Shown: piece by piece, positions 14,194-22,255 of the stretch
Layout: each line of letters begins with the position of its first letter
Position numbering within the stretch: the stretch's first letter is position 1
NCBI GenBank assembly: GCA_018668795.1
Contig: JABJBD010000116.1
Span: 1-30,183, forward strand
Source: Candidatus Puniceispirillum sp.
Lineage (GTDB): Bacteria; Pseudomonadota; Alphaproteobacteria; Puniceispirillales; Puniceispirillaceae
DNA length: 30,183 nt
Direction of reading: 5' to 3'
Translations under genes and position numbers: made by a program
Notes under the pieces: generated by a model
Seen by the model: the letters and a program-made list of their open reading frames with translations, nothing else
What the model was told of the DNA's origin: nothing
The model's database searches: none

Positions 14194-16017
14194 ATGATGG
14201 CTAAGTCATCCCCTGAGAATAGCCCTATGTCCCCCGACGCAGTTACACAGCCTATGGCTGGTGCTGAAATTTTGCTCAAAACGCTCGAAGATGAGGGCGT
14301 TGAAGTCATTTTTGGATATCCGGGTGGTGCTGTTCTGCCAATTTATGATGCTTTATTTAAAAATAATAAGATCCGTCACATACTTGTGCGCCACGAGCAG
14401 GCCGCAGTGCATGCGGCAGAAGGTTATGCGCGGTCAACAGGCAAGGTCGGGGTCGTGCTGGTGACTTCTGGCCCAGGGGCAACAAATGCTGTTACTGGCT
14501 TGACCGATGCCTTGATGGACTCAGTGCCGGTTGTATGTCTAACAGGCCAAGTACCAACGCATCTTATTGGTAATGATGCATTTCAGGAAGCTGATACCAC
14601 CGGAATTACGCGTGCTTGTACCAAGCATAACTATCTGGTCAAAGACGGCACCAAACTTCAGCATACTGTAATTGAAGCGTTTCATGTTGCCAGCACCGGA
14701 CGCCCCGGGCCGGTATTGATTGATTTACCCAAAGATATTTTGATGGGTGAATATGGTTATCATGATACATCCTTGGATGATGCTGTGGCATCAAAGGCGC
14801 GCGGGCGCTATTCGGTTGCCACCCGTCCAGATAATGACGTGATCAAGCAGGCTGTGGCGATGCTGAAACGTGCGCGTCGCCCAATCATTTATGGGGGTGG
14901 TGGCATCATTAATTCAGGCCCCAGAGCGTCTCAGTTATTGCATGAACTTGTGCATATGACAGGCTGGCCAACAACTTTGACTTTGATGGGGCTAGGCGCA
15001 TTGCCAGCATCTGACGCTCATTTTCTAGGCATGCTTGGCATGCATGGCACCTATGAAGCTAATCTGGCGATGCATGATTGTGATATTATGTTGAATGTCG
15101 GTGCGCGTTTTGACGACCGTGTAACAGGCCGTATTTCAGGTTTCGCACCGAATTCGGAAAAAATTCACATTGATATCGACTCTTCATCAATCAATAAGAA
15201 TGTTTCGGTTGATCTGGCGGTCATTGGTGATGCGACAGTGGTTCTGGAAATGTTGATTGCCGAGATGAAAGCGCAATCATTTAAACCGCATGCTGAGTCG
15301 CTTACATCCTGGTGGAAACAGATTAAAGGCTGGCAGGCACGCAAGTGTCTTGGTTTTGATCAGTCGGGTGATATTATCAAACCCCAGCATGCCATTAAGC
15401 GGCTATGTGACATGACGCGTGAACATGATGTCTATGTCACCACTGAAGTTGGTCAGCATCAGATGTGGGCAGCACAATATTTTGATTTCGAAGCGCCTAA
15501 CCGCTGGATGACATCTGGTGGCTTAGGTACGATGGGGTATGGTCTGCCATCAGCAATGGGCGTTCAGGTGGCGCATCCAGACGCGCTGGTAATCGATATT
15601 GCTGGAGAAGCTTCATTCATGATGAATATGCAGGAATTATCGACTCTGGCGCAATATAATTTGCCAGTGAAGATGTTTATCATCAATAACGAATGGATGG
15701 GCATGGTTCGGCAATGGCAGGAATTGATTCATGGTGGCCGCTATTCGGAATCCTATAGTGCGTCATTGCCTGATTTTGTTAAACTGGCTGATACCTTTGG
15801 CATGACAGGCCTTGTGGCACAATCTGCGAATGAGCTGGATGATGTCATAACGCAAATGCTTGAGACTGATGGGCCGGTCATTGCTGACATTCGCGTAACC
15901 AAAGATGAAAACTGTTTCCCCATGATCCCGTCGGGTGCAGCACATAACGAAATGTTGCTTGGTCCAGCTGATCAGGCTGAAAAGCCGATTTCTGAAGAAG
16001 GCATGGTGTTGGTCTAG
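14194..16017 (+). CDS. ilvB: Acetolactate synthase large (catalytic) subunit
   Basis: A 607-residue thiamine-diphosphate enzyme that makes acetolactate or acetohydroxybutyrate, the first common step to valine, leucine and isoleucine. It has three TPP-enzyme domains. The catalytic glutamate is Glu68 in LVRHEQAAVHAAEGYAR, and the N-terminal motif is GYPGGAVLPIYDAL. The FAD-domain region includes LNVGARFDDRVTGR. The C-terminal TPP domain has GGLGTMGYGLPSAMG and NNEWMGMVRQWQ. The metal-binding motif reads AGEASFMMN (from residue 470) instead of the usual GDGSF or GDASF, a form I recall from alphaproteobacterial enzymes. AAAGGA precedes the start. The regulatory subunit ilvH follows after 36 bp. 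Confidence 0.96.
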   Translation: MMAKSSPENSPMSPDAVTQPMAGAEILLKTLEDEGVEVIFGYPGGAVLPIYDALFKNNKIRHILVRHEQAAVHAAEGYARSTGKVGVVLVTSGPGATNAVTGLTDALMDSVPVVCLTGQVPTHLIGNDAFQEADTTGITRACTKHNYLVKDGTKLQHTVIEAFHVASTGRPGPVLIDLPKDILMGEYGYHDTSLDDAVASKARGRYSVATRPDNDVIKQAVAMLKRARRPIIYGGGGIINSGPRASQLLHELVHMTGWPTTLTLMGLGALPASDAHFLGMLGMHGTYEANLAMHDCDIMLNVGARFDDRVTGRISGFAPNSEKIHIDIDSSSINKNVSVDLAVIGDATVVLEMLIAEMKAQSFKPHAESLTSWWKQIKGWQARKCLGFDQSGDIIKPQHAIKRLCDMTREHDVYVTTEVGQHQMWAAQYFDFEAPNRWMTSGGLGTMGYGLPSAMGVQVAHPDALVIDIAGEASFMMNMQELSTLAQYNLPVKMFIINNEWMGMVRQWQELIHGGRYSESYSASLPDFVKLADTFGMTGLVAQSANELDDVITQMLETDGPVIADIRVTKDENCFPMIPSGAAHNEMLLGPADQAEKPISEEGMVLV

Positions 16018-16053
16018 AACAACCAACTAGACCGCACACTCAAGGAGTTAAGC

Positions 16054-16578
16054 ATGAAGACGACTGACGTGGTAGAACGCCACATAATTTCTGTACTTGT
16101 TGATAATGAGCCTGGCGTGTTGGCGCGTGTTATTGGGTTATTTTCCGGACGTGGGTACAATATCGAAAGTTTGACTGTGTCCGAAGTGGATGTGGACATT
16201 GCTATCTCGAGAATTTCTATCGTAACCAGCGGTACCCCGATGATAATAGAGCAAATCAAGGCGCAATTATCGCGCCTTGTGCCTATACATGGCGTTTGCG
16301 ATCTTACCGAGACAACAGCCTTTATCGAACGCGAGCTTGCATTGGTGAAAATTATCAATAAAGGTGATGGGCGGATAGAAGCTTTGAGAATTGCTGACAC
16401 TTTCCGTGCAAGAACACTAGACAGCACACTAGATAGTTTTGTATTTGAAGTAACAGGAAATTCATCCAAGGTTGGTGCATTCATTGATCTGATGCGCTCG
16501 CTTGGTGAGGTCGAAATTGCCCGTACAGGGGTATCGGCTATTTCTAGGGGTAATCTAGTCGATCTTTCGGCTCGGTAG
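16054..16578 (+). CDS. ilvH: Acetolactate synthase small (regulatory) subunit
   Basis: A 174-residue subunit that activates IlvB and gives valine feedback inhibition. The N-terminal ACT domain (about 10-85) begins HIISVLVDNEPGVLARVIG and continues SGRGYNIESLTVS, the classic IlvH/IlvN signature. A second, C-terminal ACT-like regulatory domain follows (about 90-165). Full length makes it the IlvH-type subunit rather than the short IlvN or IlvM forms. AAGGAG lies 8 bases before the ATG. It is co-directional with ilvB and ilvC and is followed by two hairpins. Confidence 0.96.
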   Translation: MKTTDVVERHIISVLVDNEPGVLARVIGLFSGRGYNIESLTVSEVDVDIAISRISIVTSGTPMIIEQIKAQLSRLVPIHGVCDLTETTAFIERELALVKIINKGDGRIEALRIADTFRARTLDSTLDSFVFEVTGNSSKVGAFIDLMRSLGEVEIARTGVSAISRGNLVDLSAR

Positions 16579-16596
16579 CTTTATGTCTAATCAAGT

Positions 16597-16614
16597 CACC
16601 ACCTCTATGTGGTG
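16597..16614 (+). promoter_or_regulatory. First of two hairpins between ilvH and ilvC
   Basis: CACCAC-CTCTAT-GTGGTG is a perfect 6-bp stem with a 6-base loop, lying 18 bases after the ilvH stop. It has no T run and stands three bases before a second, terminator-like hairpin. It may be a stability or processing element. Confidence 0.45.
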
Positions 16615-16617
16615 CAG

Positions 16618-16645
16618 GCAAGCATGCGCTTGCTTTTACGTTTTT
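16618..16645 (+). terminator. Terminator-like hairpin between ilvH and ilvC
   Basis: GCAAGC-ATGC-GCTTGC is a perfect 6-bp stem with a 4-base loop, followed by TTTTACGTTTTT. Only 20 bases lie between it and the ilvC start, and these contain the AGGAG ribosome site. No separate ilvC promoter fits after it. It probably causes partial termination that lowers ilvC relative to ilvBH, or protects the upstream mRNA. Confidence 0.5.
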
Positions 16646-16665
16646 GAACTAGGAGAAACATATCA

Positions 16666-17685
16666 ATGCGTGTCTATTATGATCGTGATGCCGATGTCGG
16701 GCTTATCAAAAAGAAAAAGGTCGTTATCGTAGGCTATGGAAGTCAGGGCCATGCCCATGCTGCTAATCTGAAAGACAGTGGCGTTGTTGACGTGGCGGTA
16801 GCGCTTCGTCCCGATTCTAGCACGCGGGCTAAAGCCAGCGAAGCTGGTTTTAAGGTTATGGATGTGCCAGAAGCGTCTGCATGGGCAGATGTGGTTATGA
16901 TGCTGACACCTGACGAATTGCAGGCAGACATCTATTCAGATGAAATTGCCGAAAATATCCGTCCGGGTGCCGCCATTGCATTTGCGCATGGCTTGAATGT
17001 CCATTTCAATTTGATTGAGCCACGTGGCGACATTGACGTGATGATGATCGCGCCAAAGGGACCTGGACATACTGTCCGGTCTGAATATGCCAAAGGTGGC
17101 GGGGTGCCATGTCTGTTAGCTGTTCATCAGGACGCATCAGGCAATGCGCATGCCATTGGTCTATCATATGCTTCTGCTGTAGGTGGTGGCCGTTCAGGCA
17201 TCATCGAGACAACATTTCAGGAAGAGTGCGAAACCGATCTGTTCGGTGAGCAGGTCGTTCTTTGTGGTGGTTTGTGTGAGCTTATCAAAGCTGGTTTCGA
17301 AACTCTGGTCGAAGCTGGTTATGCACCTGAAATGGCCTATTTTGAGTGTCTGCATGAAGTAAAGCTGATCGTTGATCTGATTTATGAAGGCGGTATCGCA
17401 AACATGAATTACTCAATTTCAAACACGGCTGAATATGGTGAATATGTCACGGGTCCTCGGATCGTAACCGAAGAGACCAAGGCTGAGATGAAGCGTGTGC
17501 TTGAGGATATTCAGTCAGGCCGATTTACACGTGACTGGATGCTTGAAAATCGCGTTCGTCAGACCAGCTTTAAAGCCACGCGTCGCCGCAATGCAGAACA
17601 TCCAATTGAAGAAGTTGGTGAGCGTTTGCGCGGTATGATGCCGTGGATTGGTGCAAACCGTCTTGTAGATAAGGCAAAGAACTAG
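16666..17685 (+). CDS. ilvC: Ketol-acid reductoisomerase (class I)
   Basis: A 339-residue NADPH-dependent enzyme that isomerises and reduces acetolactate to dihydroxyisovalerate, the second step of valine and isoleucine synthesis. The Rossmann motif GYGSQGHAHAANL is at 23-35, with the cofactor-phosphate loop LRPDSST shortly after. APKGPGHTVRSEY and TDLFGEQVVLCGG carry the Mg-binding acidic residues. The length is that of the short class I enzymes. The ATG follows AGGAG by 9-10 bases. It continues the ilvB-ilvH gene order common in alphaproteobacteria. Confidence 0.97.
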   Translation: MRVYYDRDADVGLIKKKKVVIVGYGSQGHAHAANLKDSGVVDVAVALRPDSSTRAKASEAGFKVMDVPEASAWADVVMMLTPDELQADIYSDEIAENIRPGAAIAFAHGLNVHFNLIEPRGDIDVMMIAPKGPGHTVRSEYAKGGGVPCLLAVHQDASGNAHAIGLSYASAVGGGRSGIIETTFQEECETDLFGEQVVLCGGLCELIKAGFETLVEAGYAPEMAYFECLHEVKLIVDLIYEGGIANMNYSISNTAEYGEYVTGPRIVTEETKAEMKRVLEDIQSGRFTRDWMLENRVRQTSFKATRRRNAEHPIEEVGERLRGMMPWIGANRLVDKAKN

Positions 17686-17723
17686 ATTTCGCCGCATTTA
17701 TCATCTACATGTATAAACAAATG

Positions 17724-17751
17724 GTGACAAAGGACGTATGTTCTTTGTCAC
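17724..17751 (+). promoter_or_regulatory. 11-bp hairpin between ilvC and mreB
   Basis: GTGACAAAGGA (17724-17734) and TTCTTTGTCAC (17741-17751) form an 11-bp stem with one G-U pair and a 6-base loop. The sequence after it is ATAGGCC rather than T-rich, so it is not a typical intrinsic terminator. It may end the ilv transcript with the help of Rho, or be a processing or binding site. No clear mreB promoter is seen. Confidence 0.45.
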
Positions 17752-17761
17752 ATAGGCCTTA

Positions 17762-17782
17762 AGTTACGCATTGTGTGTAACT
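17762..17782 (+). repeat. Small inverted repeat before mreB
   Basis: AGTTAC (17762-17767) and GTAACT (17777-17782) are perfect inverted complements with a 9-base spacer, ending 19 bases before the mreB start. They could be an operator or a weak hairpin. No function is claimed. Confidence 0.35.
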
Positions 17783-17801
17783 AAAATTCTGGAGACACCG
17801 A

Positions 17802-18839
17802 ATGATTGGCTCGCTACTTGGTTTGTTTTCGGCAGATATTGGTATTGATCTAGGTACTGCTAATACACTTGTTTATGTTAAGGGTAGGGGCGTGGTTCTG
17901 GATGAACCATCTGTCGTTGCGATGGCTGAAATGAGAGGTAAGACTCAGGTTTTGGCTGTTGGTGAAGAAGCAAAAGTGATGCTGGGTAAAACACCTGGCA
18001 ACATTCGCGCGATCCGGCCAATGGCTGATGGTGTGATTGCTGATTTTGAAGTCGCCGAAGAAATGATTAAGCACTTTATCCGCAAGGTTAATGGTCGTTT
18101 ATCATTTGCCAGCCCACAGGTTATTATTTGTGTTCCTTCGGGGTCAACAGCTGTTGAACGCCGCGCTATTCAGGAGTCGGCTGAGGCCGCTGGTGCGCGC
18201 CGTGTATTTCTGATCGAAGAACCAATGGCCGCCGCTATCGGTGCTGCCTTGCCTGTGACCGAACCATCAGGTTCTATGGTCGTTGATATTGGCGGTGGCA
18301 CAACCGAGGTGGCTATTCTTTCCCTTGGTAATATTGTCTTTGCCCATTCAGTTCGCGTCGGTGGTGATAAAATTGACGAAGCGATCATCGCCTATATGCG
18401 GCGCACGCATAATTTGCTGATTGGTGAAGCAAGCGCCGAGCGCATCAAGAAAACAATTGGTATTGCCCGCAAGCCTGAAAAAAGCAGTGGGACAAAAATC
18501 GAGGTGCGTGGTCGTGACCTTGTAAATGGTGTGCCAAAAGAAATTACGATTACCGAAGCACAAGTTGCCGAAGCCATCTCAGATCCGGTTCGCCAGATTG
18601 TTGACGGTGTGAAAATGGCACTTGAACAGGCGCCGCCTGAACTTGCTGCCGATATTGTCGAAAAAGGCATTGTCATGACAGGTGGCGGGGCGTTGTTACG
18701 TGATATTGATGGTGTGCTTCGTGATGCGACAGGGCTTCCTATATCGATTGCCGAAAACCCGCTTAGCTGTGTGGCTCTTGGAACCGGACGTTGCCTTGAG
18801 GAACTCAAAACTTTGCGGAATGTGCTGATCGGCGCTTAG
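17802..18839 (+). CDS. mreB: Rod shape-determining protein MreB
   Basis: A 345-residue bacterial actin homologue that forms membrane-associated filaments guiding lateral wall synthesis. The actin-fold ATP motifs are clear: DIGIDLGTANTLVYV from residue 12 (phosphate 1), DIGGGTTEVAILSLG (phosphate 2) and MTGGGALLRDIDG (adenosine motif). The N-terminal MIGSLLGLFS is an amphipathic start like those that anchor MreB to the membrane in Gram-negatives. The length is typical. The start has GGAG 9 bases upstream. It opens the five-gene mre-mrd-rod cluster, and mreC follows 7 bp downstream. Confidence 0.98.
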   Translation: MIGSLLGLFSADIGIDLGTANTLVYVKGRGVVLDEPSVVAMAEMRGKTQVLAVGEEAKVMLGKTPGNIRAIRPMADGVIADFEVAEEMIKHFIRKVNGRLSFASPQVIICVPSGSTAVERRAIQESAEAAGARRVFLIEEPMAAAIGAALPVTEPSGSMVVDIGGGTTEVAILSLGNIVFAHSVRVGGDKIDEAIIAYMRRTHNLLIGEASAERIKKTIGIARKPEKSSGTKIEVRGRDLVNGVPKEITITEAQVAEAISDPVRQIVDGVKMALEQAPPELAADIVEKGIVMTGGGALLRDIDGVLRDATGLPISIAENPLSCVALGTGRCLEELKTLRNVLIGA

Positions 18840-18846
18840 GGTAGGC

Positions 18847-19767
18847 ATGGCTATGCGAGCGTCTGATAAACATAGGGTCAGACAAAGGCGTGTCGCGCAT
18901 GGTCTGCTAATGGTGATAAGCTTTTCGCTGATGTTTGTCGGCAAGGCAGACATATTGGCGTGGCGTAATGCCCAGATGGGCGCGAACGATTTTCTTGCGC
19001 CCGCCATTGATTTCATTTCCATTCCTGTCCGTGGTGTTGAAACCATGGTAGAAGGCATCCGTACAGTTGCGTCATTGCGTGCTGAAAACGTTCGCCTTGT
19101 GGCCGAAAATGATTTGCTGAAACGCTGGCAAAGACGCGCTGAGATTCTTGAAAGTGAGAACCGCCAGCTACGAAGTGTTACAGGTGCGCTTGCGCCTAAA
19201 GGGCGTGTACCATTGACCGCACGTGCTGTGACGGCTCCTGGTGGCAGTTTTGCCCATACAGTGCTGGTTTCGAATGGGGCTGATAAAGGTGTGCAACCTG
19301 GCAATCCGGTTGTTACAGCTGATGGGCTGGTTGGTATGGTCGTTGATGTCGGGGCATCACATTCGCGCGTTTTGCTGATTAGTGATATTAATGCGCGAAT
19401 ACCAGTTATTCTTGCATCATCATCTTGGCCCGGTTTGACAATGGGCAAGAATGGTACCTATCTTGAATTAGCTTTTCTACCTGAGGAGGCAGTGCCATCA
19501 TTAGGTGAATTGGTGCTGACATCTGGCCATGGTGGTGTTTTGCCAGCAGGATTGCCAGTTGGCCGCGTCGATCTTGTCGAGAAGGGTTTCGTAAGAATTA
19601 AGCCTGCAGTCGATTTTCGGCATCTGAGTTTTGTCTCTGTCCTTTTGGGAGGACTAGAGGGCGTTGATACAAATAATTTGGAACTCGAAGAATTCTATAC
19701 ACCCTTGCCCATTGATGAAAACACACGCTTACTTGAAGGCGTTAATGCTTCAGGGGCGCGGCAATAA
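18847..19767 (+). CDS. mreC: Rod shape-determining protein MreC
   Basis: A 306-residue inner-membrane protein with a periplasmic domain that links MreB to PBP2 and activates it. There is a basic N terminus, one membrane helix (about 17-35) and a coiled coil (about 70-105, TVASLRAENVRLVAENDLLK region). The beta-barrel MreC domain contains VSNGADKGVQPGNPVVTADG and GLVGMVVDVGASHSRVLLISD. The ending (about 270-306) is a low-conservation tail. The start is a plain ATG with a weak ribosome site soon after mreB. Its stop overlaps the mreD start by one base (TAATG). Confidence 0.95.
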   Translation: MAMRASDKHRVRQRRVAHGLLMVISFSLMFVGKADILAWRNAQMGANDFLAPAIDFISIPVRGVETMVEGIRTVASLRAENVRLVAENDLLKRWQRRAEILESENRQLRSVTGALAPKGRVPLTARAVTAPGGSFAHTVLVSNGADKGVQPGNPVVTADGLVGMVVDVGASHSRVLLISDINARIPVILASSSWPGLTMGKNGTYLELAFLPEEAVPSLGELVLTSGHGGVLPAGLPVGRVDLVEKGFVRIKPAVDFRHLSFVSVLLGGLEGVDTNNLELEEFYTPLPIDENTRLLEGVNASGARQ

Positions 19768-20306
19768 TGAAAAAGACAGGACAGTATTTCGAAAAAGCAA
19801 TGGAGCATTCTGAGGTATCAGGACGCTTTTTAATCGGCTTTGTTGGTATAATTTTGGTGCTGTTTGAAGGGGCGTTGGCTAGCTGGCCAATATTTTATGG
19901 CGCAGTGCCATTATTATCGCTGATTTTCATCTACTGGATGACGCTATATCATAATAAATTGATGCCATTTATTACAATTTTTATCATGGGGTTGCTTTCA
20001 GATATTCTGTTTTCCGATCTTATCGGTGGTCGTGCAACATCCTATATGCTTCTTGTTTTGTTTATGAATTTGCGTGTAACTGATCCCCAAGATGATGAAT
20101 TCCTGAAAGTATGGATCAATTTTGTGATCGCCATCATTGCGGTTATGTTGTTTCAGCTTATTTTCTTTTCGGCAATCAACTTTGCTATTCCATCATTATC
20201 ACCAATGATGTTCCAGATTGGCGTGACGTTGATACTCTTTCCAATTTCTTATATTTTTCTTTTTGCTATTTCAAATTTGCTTGAGCGCATAAAGGTGTTC
20301 GCGTGA
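19767..20306 (+). CDS. mreD: Rod shape-determining membrane protein MreD
   Basis: A 179-residue integral membrane protein of the elongasome. Sequence conservation in MreD is low, so the call rests on size, five to six predicted membrane helices from about residue 20 onward, the segment FIMGLLSDILFSDLIGGRATSY (its G-L-L-x-D pattern is typical of MreD), and position between mreC and mrdA. The start overlaps the mreC stop by one base and the stop overlaps the mrdA GTG start by four, so translation is coupled on both sides. Confidence 0.92.
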   Translation: MKKTGQYFEKAMEHSEVSGRFLIGFVGIILVLFEGALASWPIFYGAVPLLSLIFIYWMTLYHNKLMPFITIFIMGLLSDILFSDLIGGRATSYMLLVLFMNLRVTDPQDDEFLKVWINFVIAIIAVMLFQLIFFSAINFAIPSLSPMMFQIGVTLILFPISYIFLFAISNLLERIKVFA

Positions 20307-22255
20307 ATAGGGCAAAGGAAAGAGATTTTCGCCGCAATGTGTCGCGGCGTAGTGCCGTCTTGGGTATTGGTCAACTATTGTTGACGGGGTTTTTGGGTGG
20401 CCGTCTGTATCAGCTTCAAGTTACACAGAATCGTCGTTATAAGAGGCTTTCAGATAAAAACCAGTTTGATCTTCGTGTTGTAGCGCCCCCGCGTGGGCGG
20501 ATTTATGATAACAAGATGCGCCTGATCGCTGGTAATGCCGAGTCGTTCCAGCTGAGAATGACGCCTATGCATGTCAAGGATATGGCTAGGACGCTTCGGT
20601 CACTTTCTAGAGTTATTAACCTGCCGGATTCGGTTCAGGCCAGTGTGCTAGAAACGGCAAAAAAACAGCCATCTTTCCGCGAATTGATTGTACGACGCAA
20701 CCTTACGCAGCGTGAATTGGCGCGCCTAGCTATACGAAGTGCTTATTTTTCCGGTGTTTCTTTTGAAAAGTCGTTACGGCGTATTTATCCTCAAGGTGCC
20801 TTAACCTGTCATATCACGGGATATGTGTCGCCAATCAGCAGCGATGAAATCGAACGTGATAGCAGCTTGCTACAAATGCCTGATTTATCGACAGGAAAAA
20901 TTGGCGTTGAATATGCACAAGAGCCAAGCTTACGCGGTATGCCTGGCTATGAAAGAATTGAAGTCAATGCACGTGGGCGCCCCATTCGCGTGTTGCGCGA
21001 TACCGATCCCAAGGCAGGCAACGATCTTAAGCTATCCATCGATATTGGTGTGCAGCTTCATGCTAGCAAGGTTTTGCGTCATGGACGCTCAGAAGTCGTG
21101 TCTTTTGGCGAAAAGGATGTTCAGGCTGGCTTGGCCACTAATCCAGAACTGGTTGCGCATATTACCAGCGGCGATGATCTGATCTTGCGTGATTCAAAAG
21201 GGCGTTTGACGCCGCCTGAGTCTGGTGCGGCAGTGGTCATGGACATTCATACAGGTAACGTCGTTTCCTTGGTTTCAACGCCAATGTATGACCCGAATAT
21301 GTTTACTGAAAAACTGCTGACACGCGACTGGCGGCGATTGAACAACCATCCGCGGCGGCCATTATTGAATCGTTCAACGTCTGGGATGTATGCCCCGGGA
21401 TCAACCTTTAAAATGGTGGTTGGCCTTGCCGCACTTGAAGCCGGCATCATTTCCGAAACATCATCTTTTTTCTGTAAAGGTGATATGGAGCTTGGCAACG
21501 CAACATTTCATTGCTGGCGTAAAGGTGGGCACGGACGCATGAATATCACTTCGGCGTTGGAACAGTCCTGTGATGTTTATTTTTATGAAGTGGCGTTAAA
21601 AACCGGCATTAAACGCATCCGGAATATGGCTCTTCGGCTTGGGCTTGGCGATGTTACAGGTCTTGATATACCTGGTGAAAAGTCAGGTATTATTCCTAGT
21701 CATGAATGGAAACTGGCAACGCACGGAAAAGTCTGGACACCTGGCGAAACAGTTGTGGCAGCGATTGGGCAGGGCTATGTGCTGACAACACCGCTTCAAC
21801 TTGCGGTCATGACGGCAAGAATTGCCAATGGAAAATATGCGGTTAACCCATCGCTGGTTATGCATGATCCAAATACCCCCCCCGTTTTTGAACCGCTTAA
21901 TATTCCAGAATCAGCTTTGGCAATAATTCGTAAAGGTATGCTTGCGGTTACAGATGGGCCGTTGGGCACAGCGCGAAACTATGCGTTATCCAAGACATAT
22001 GGTGGCATGGCAGGCAAAACAGGTACGGTGCAGGTAAAGCGCATTACCAAACAGCAACGCGAGGACGGTATCACCAAGAACATCGACCGTCCGTGGAAAG
22101 AACGTGACCACGCTTTATTTGTAGCCTATGCGCCCATTATCGCGCCTAAATATGCGATTTCAATAGTGGTTGAGCATGGTGGTAGTGGATCATCAATGGC
22201 GGCGCCGATTGCCCGCGATATTATGGCCAAAACAATTTCAGAGCTGGGCGTATGA
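20303..22255 (+). CDS. mrdA: Penicillin-binding protein 2 (elongation transpeptidase)
   Basis: A 650-residue class B PBP that cross-links peptidoglycan during elongation. One N-terminal membrane helix lies at about 19-36. The PBP dimerisation domain contains APPRGRIYDNKM. In the transpeptidase domain the active-site serine is Ser367 in PGSTFKMV, with Lys370; SCD starts at 422, and the KTG triad is 572-574 in AGKTGTVQV. GTG is the start codon, overlapping the mreD stop. Compared with E. coli PBP2 there is an insertion (about 265-295) before the transpeptidase domain. It works with RodA, encoded next. Confidence 0.97.
   Translation: MNRAKERDFRRNVSRRSAVLGIGQLLLTGFLGGRLYQLQVTQNRRYKRLSDKNQFDLRVVAPPRGRIYDNKMRLIAGNAESFQLRMTPMHVKDMARTLRSLSRVINLPDSVQASVLETAKKQPSFRELIVRRNLTQRELARLAIRSAYFSGVSFEKSLRRIYPQGALTCHITGYVSPISSDEIERDSSLLQMPDLSTGKIGVEYAQEPSLRGMPGYERIEVNARGRPIRVLRDTDPKAGNDLKLSIDIGVQLHASKVLRHGRSEVVSFGEKDVQAGLATNPELVAHITSGDDLILRDSKGRLTPPESGAAVVMDIHTGNVVSLVSTPMYDPNMFTEKLLTRDWRRLNNHPRRPLLNRSTSGMYAPGSTFKMVVGLAALEAGIISETSSFFCKGDMELGNATFHCWRKGGHGRMNITSALEQSCDVYFYEVALKTGIKRIRNMALRLGLGDVTGLDIPGEKSGIIPSHEWKLATHGKVWTPGETVVAAIGQGYVLTTPLQLAVMTARIANGKYAVNPSLVMHDPNTPPVFEPLNIPESALAIIRKGMLAVTDGPLGTARNYALSKTYGGMAGKTGTVQVKRITKQQREDGITKNIDRPWKERDHALFVAYAPIIAPKYAISIVVEHGGSGSSMAAPIARDIMAKTISELGV

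Noticed and set aside
14136..14204. Leucine-rich 22-codon frame as an ilvB leader peptide
   Set aside because: It begins MLCCLKWQLCLF and spans the hairpin itself instead of preceding it, overlaps the ilvB start, and has only a weak ribosome site. The position is wrong for classical attenuation.
18696..19448. 250-codon minus-strand frame opposite mreB/mreC
   Set aside because: It spans the junction of two well-supported genes and has Ser/Thr/Arg-rich antisense composition with no motif.
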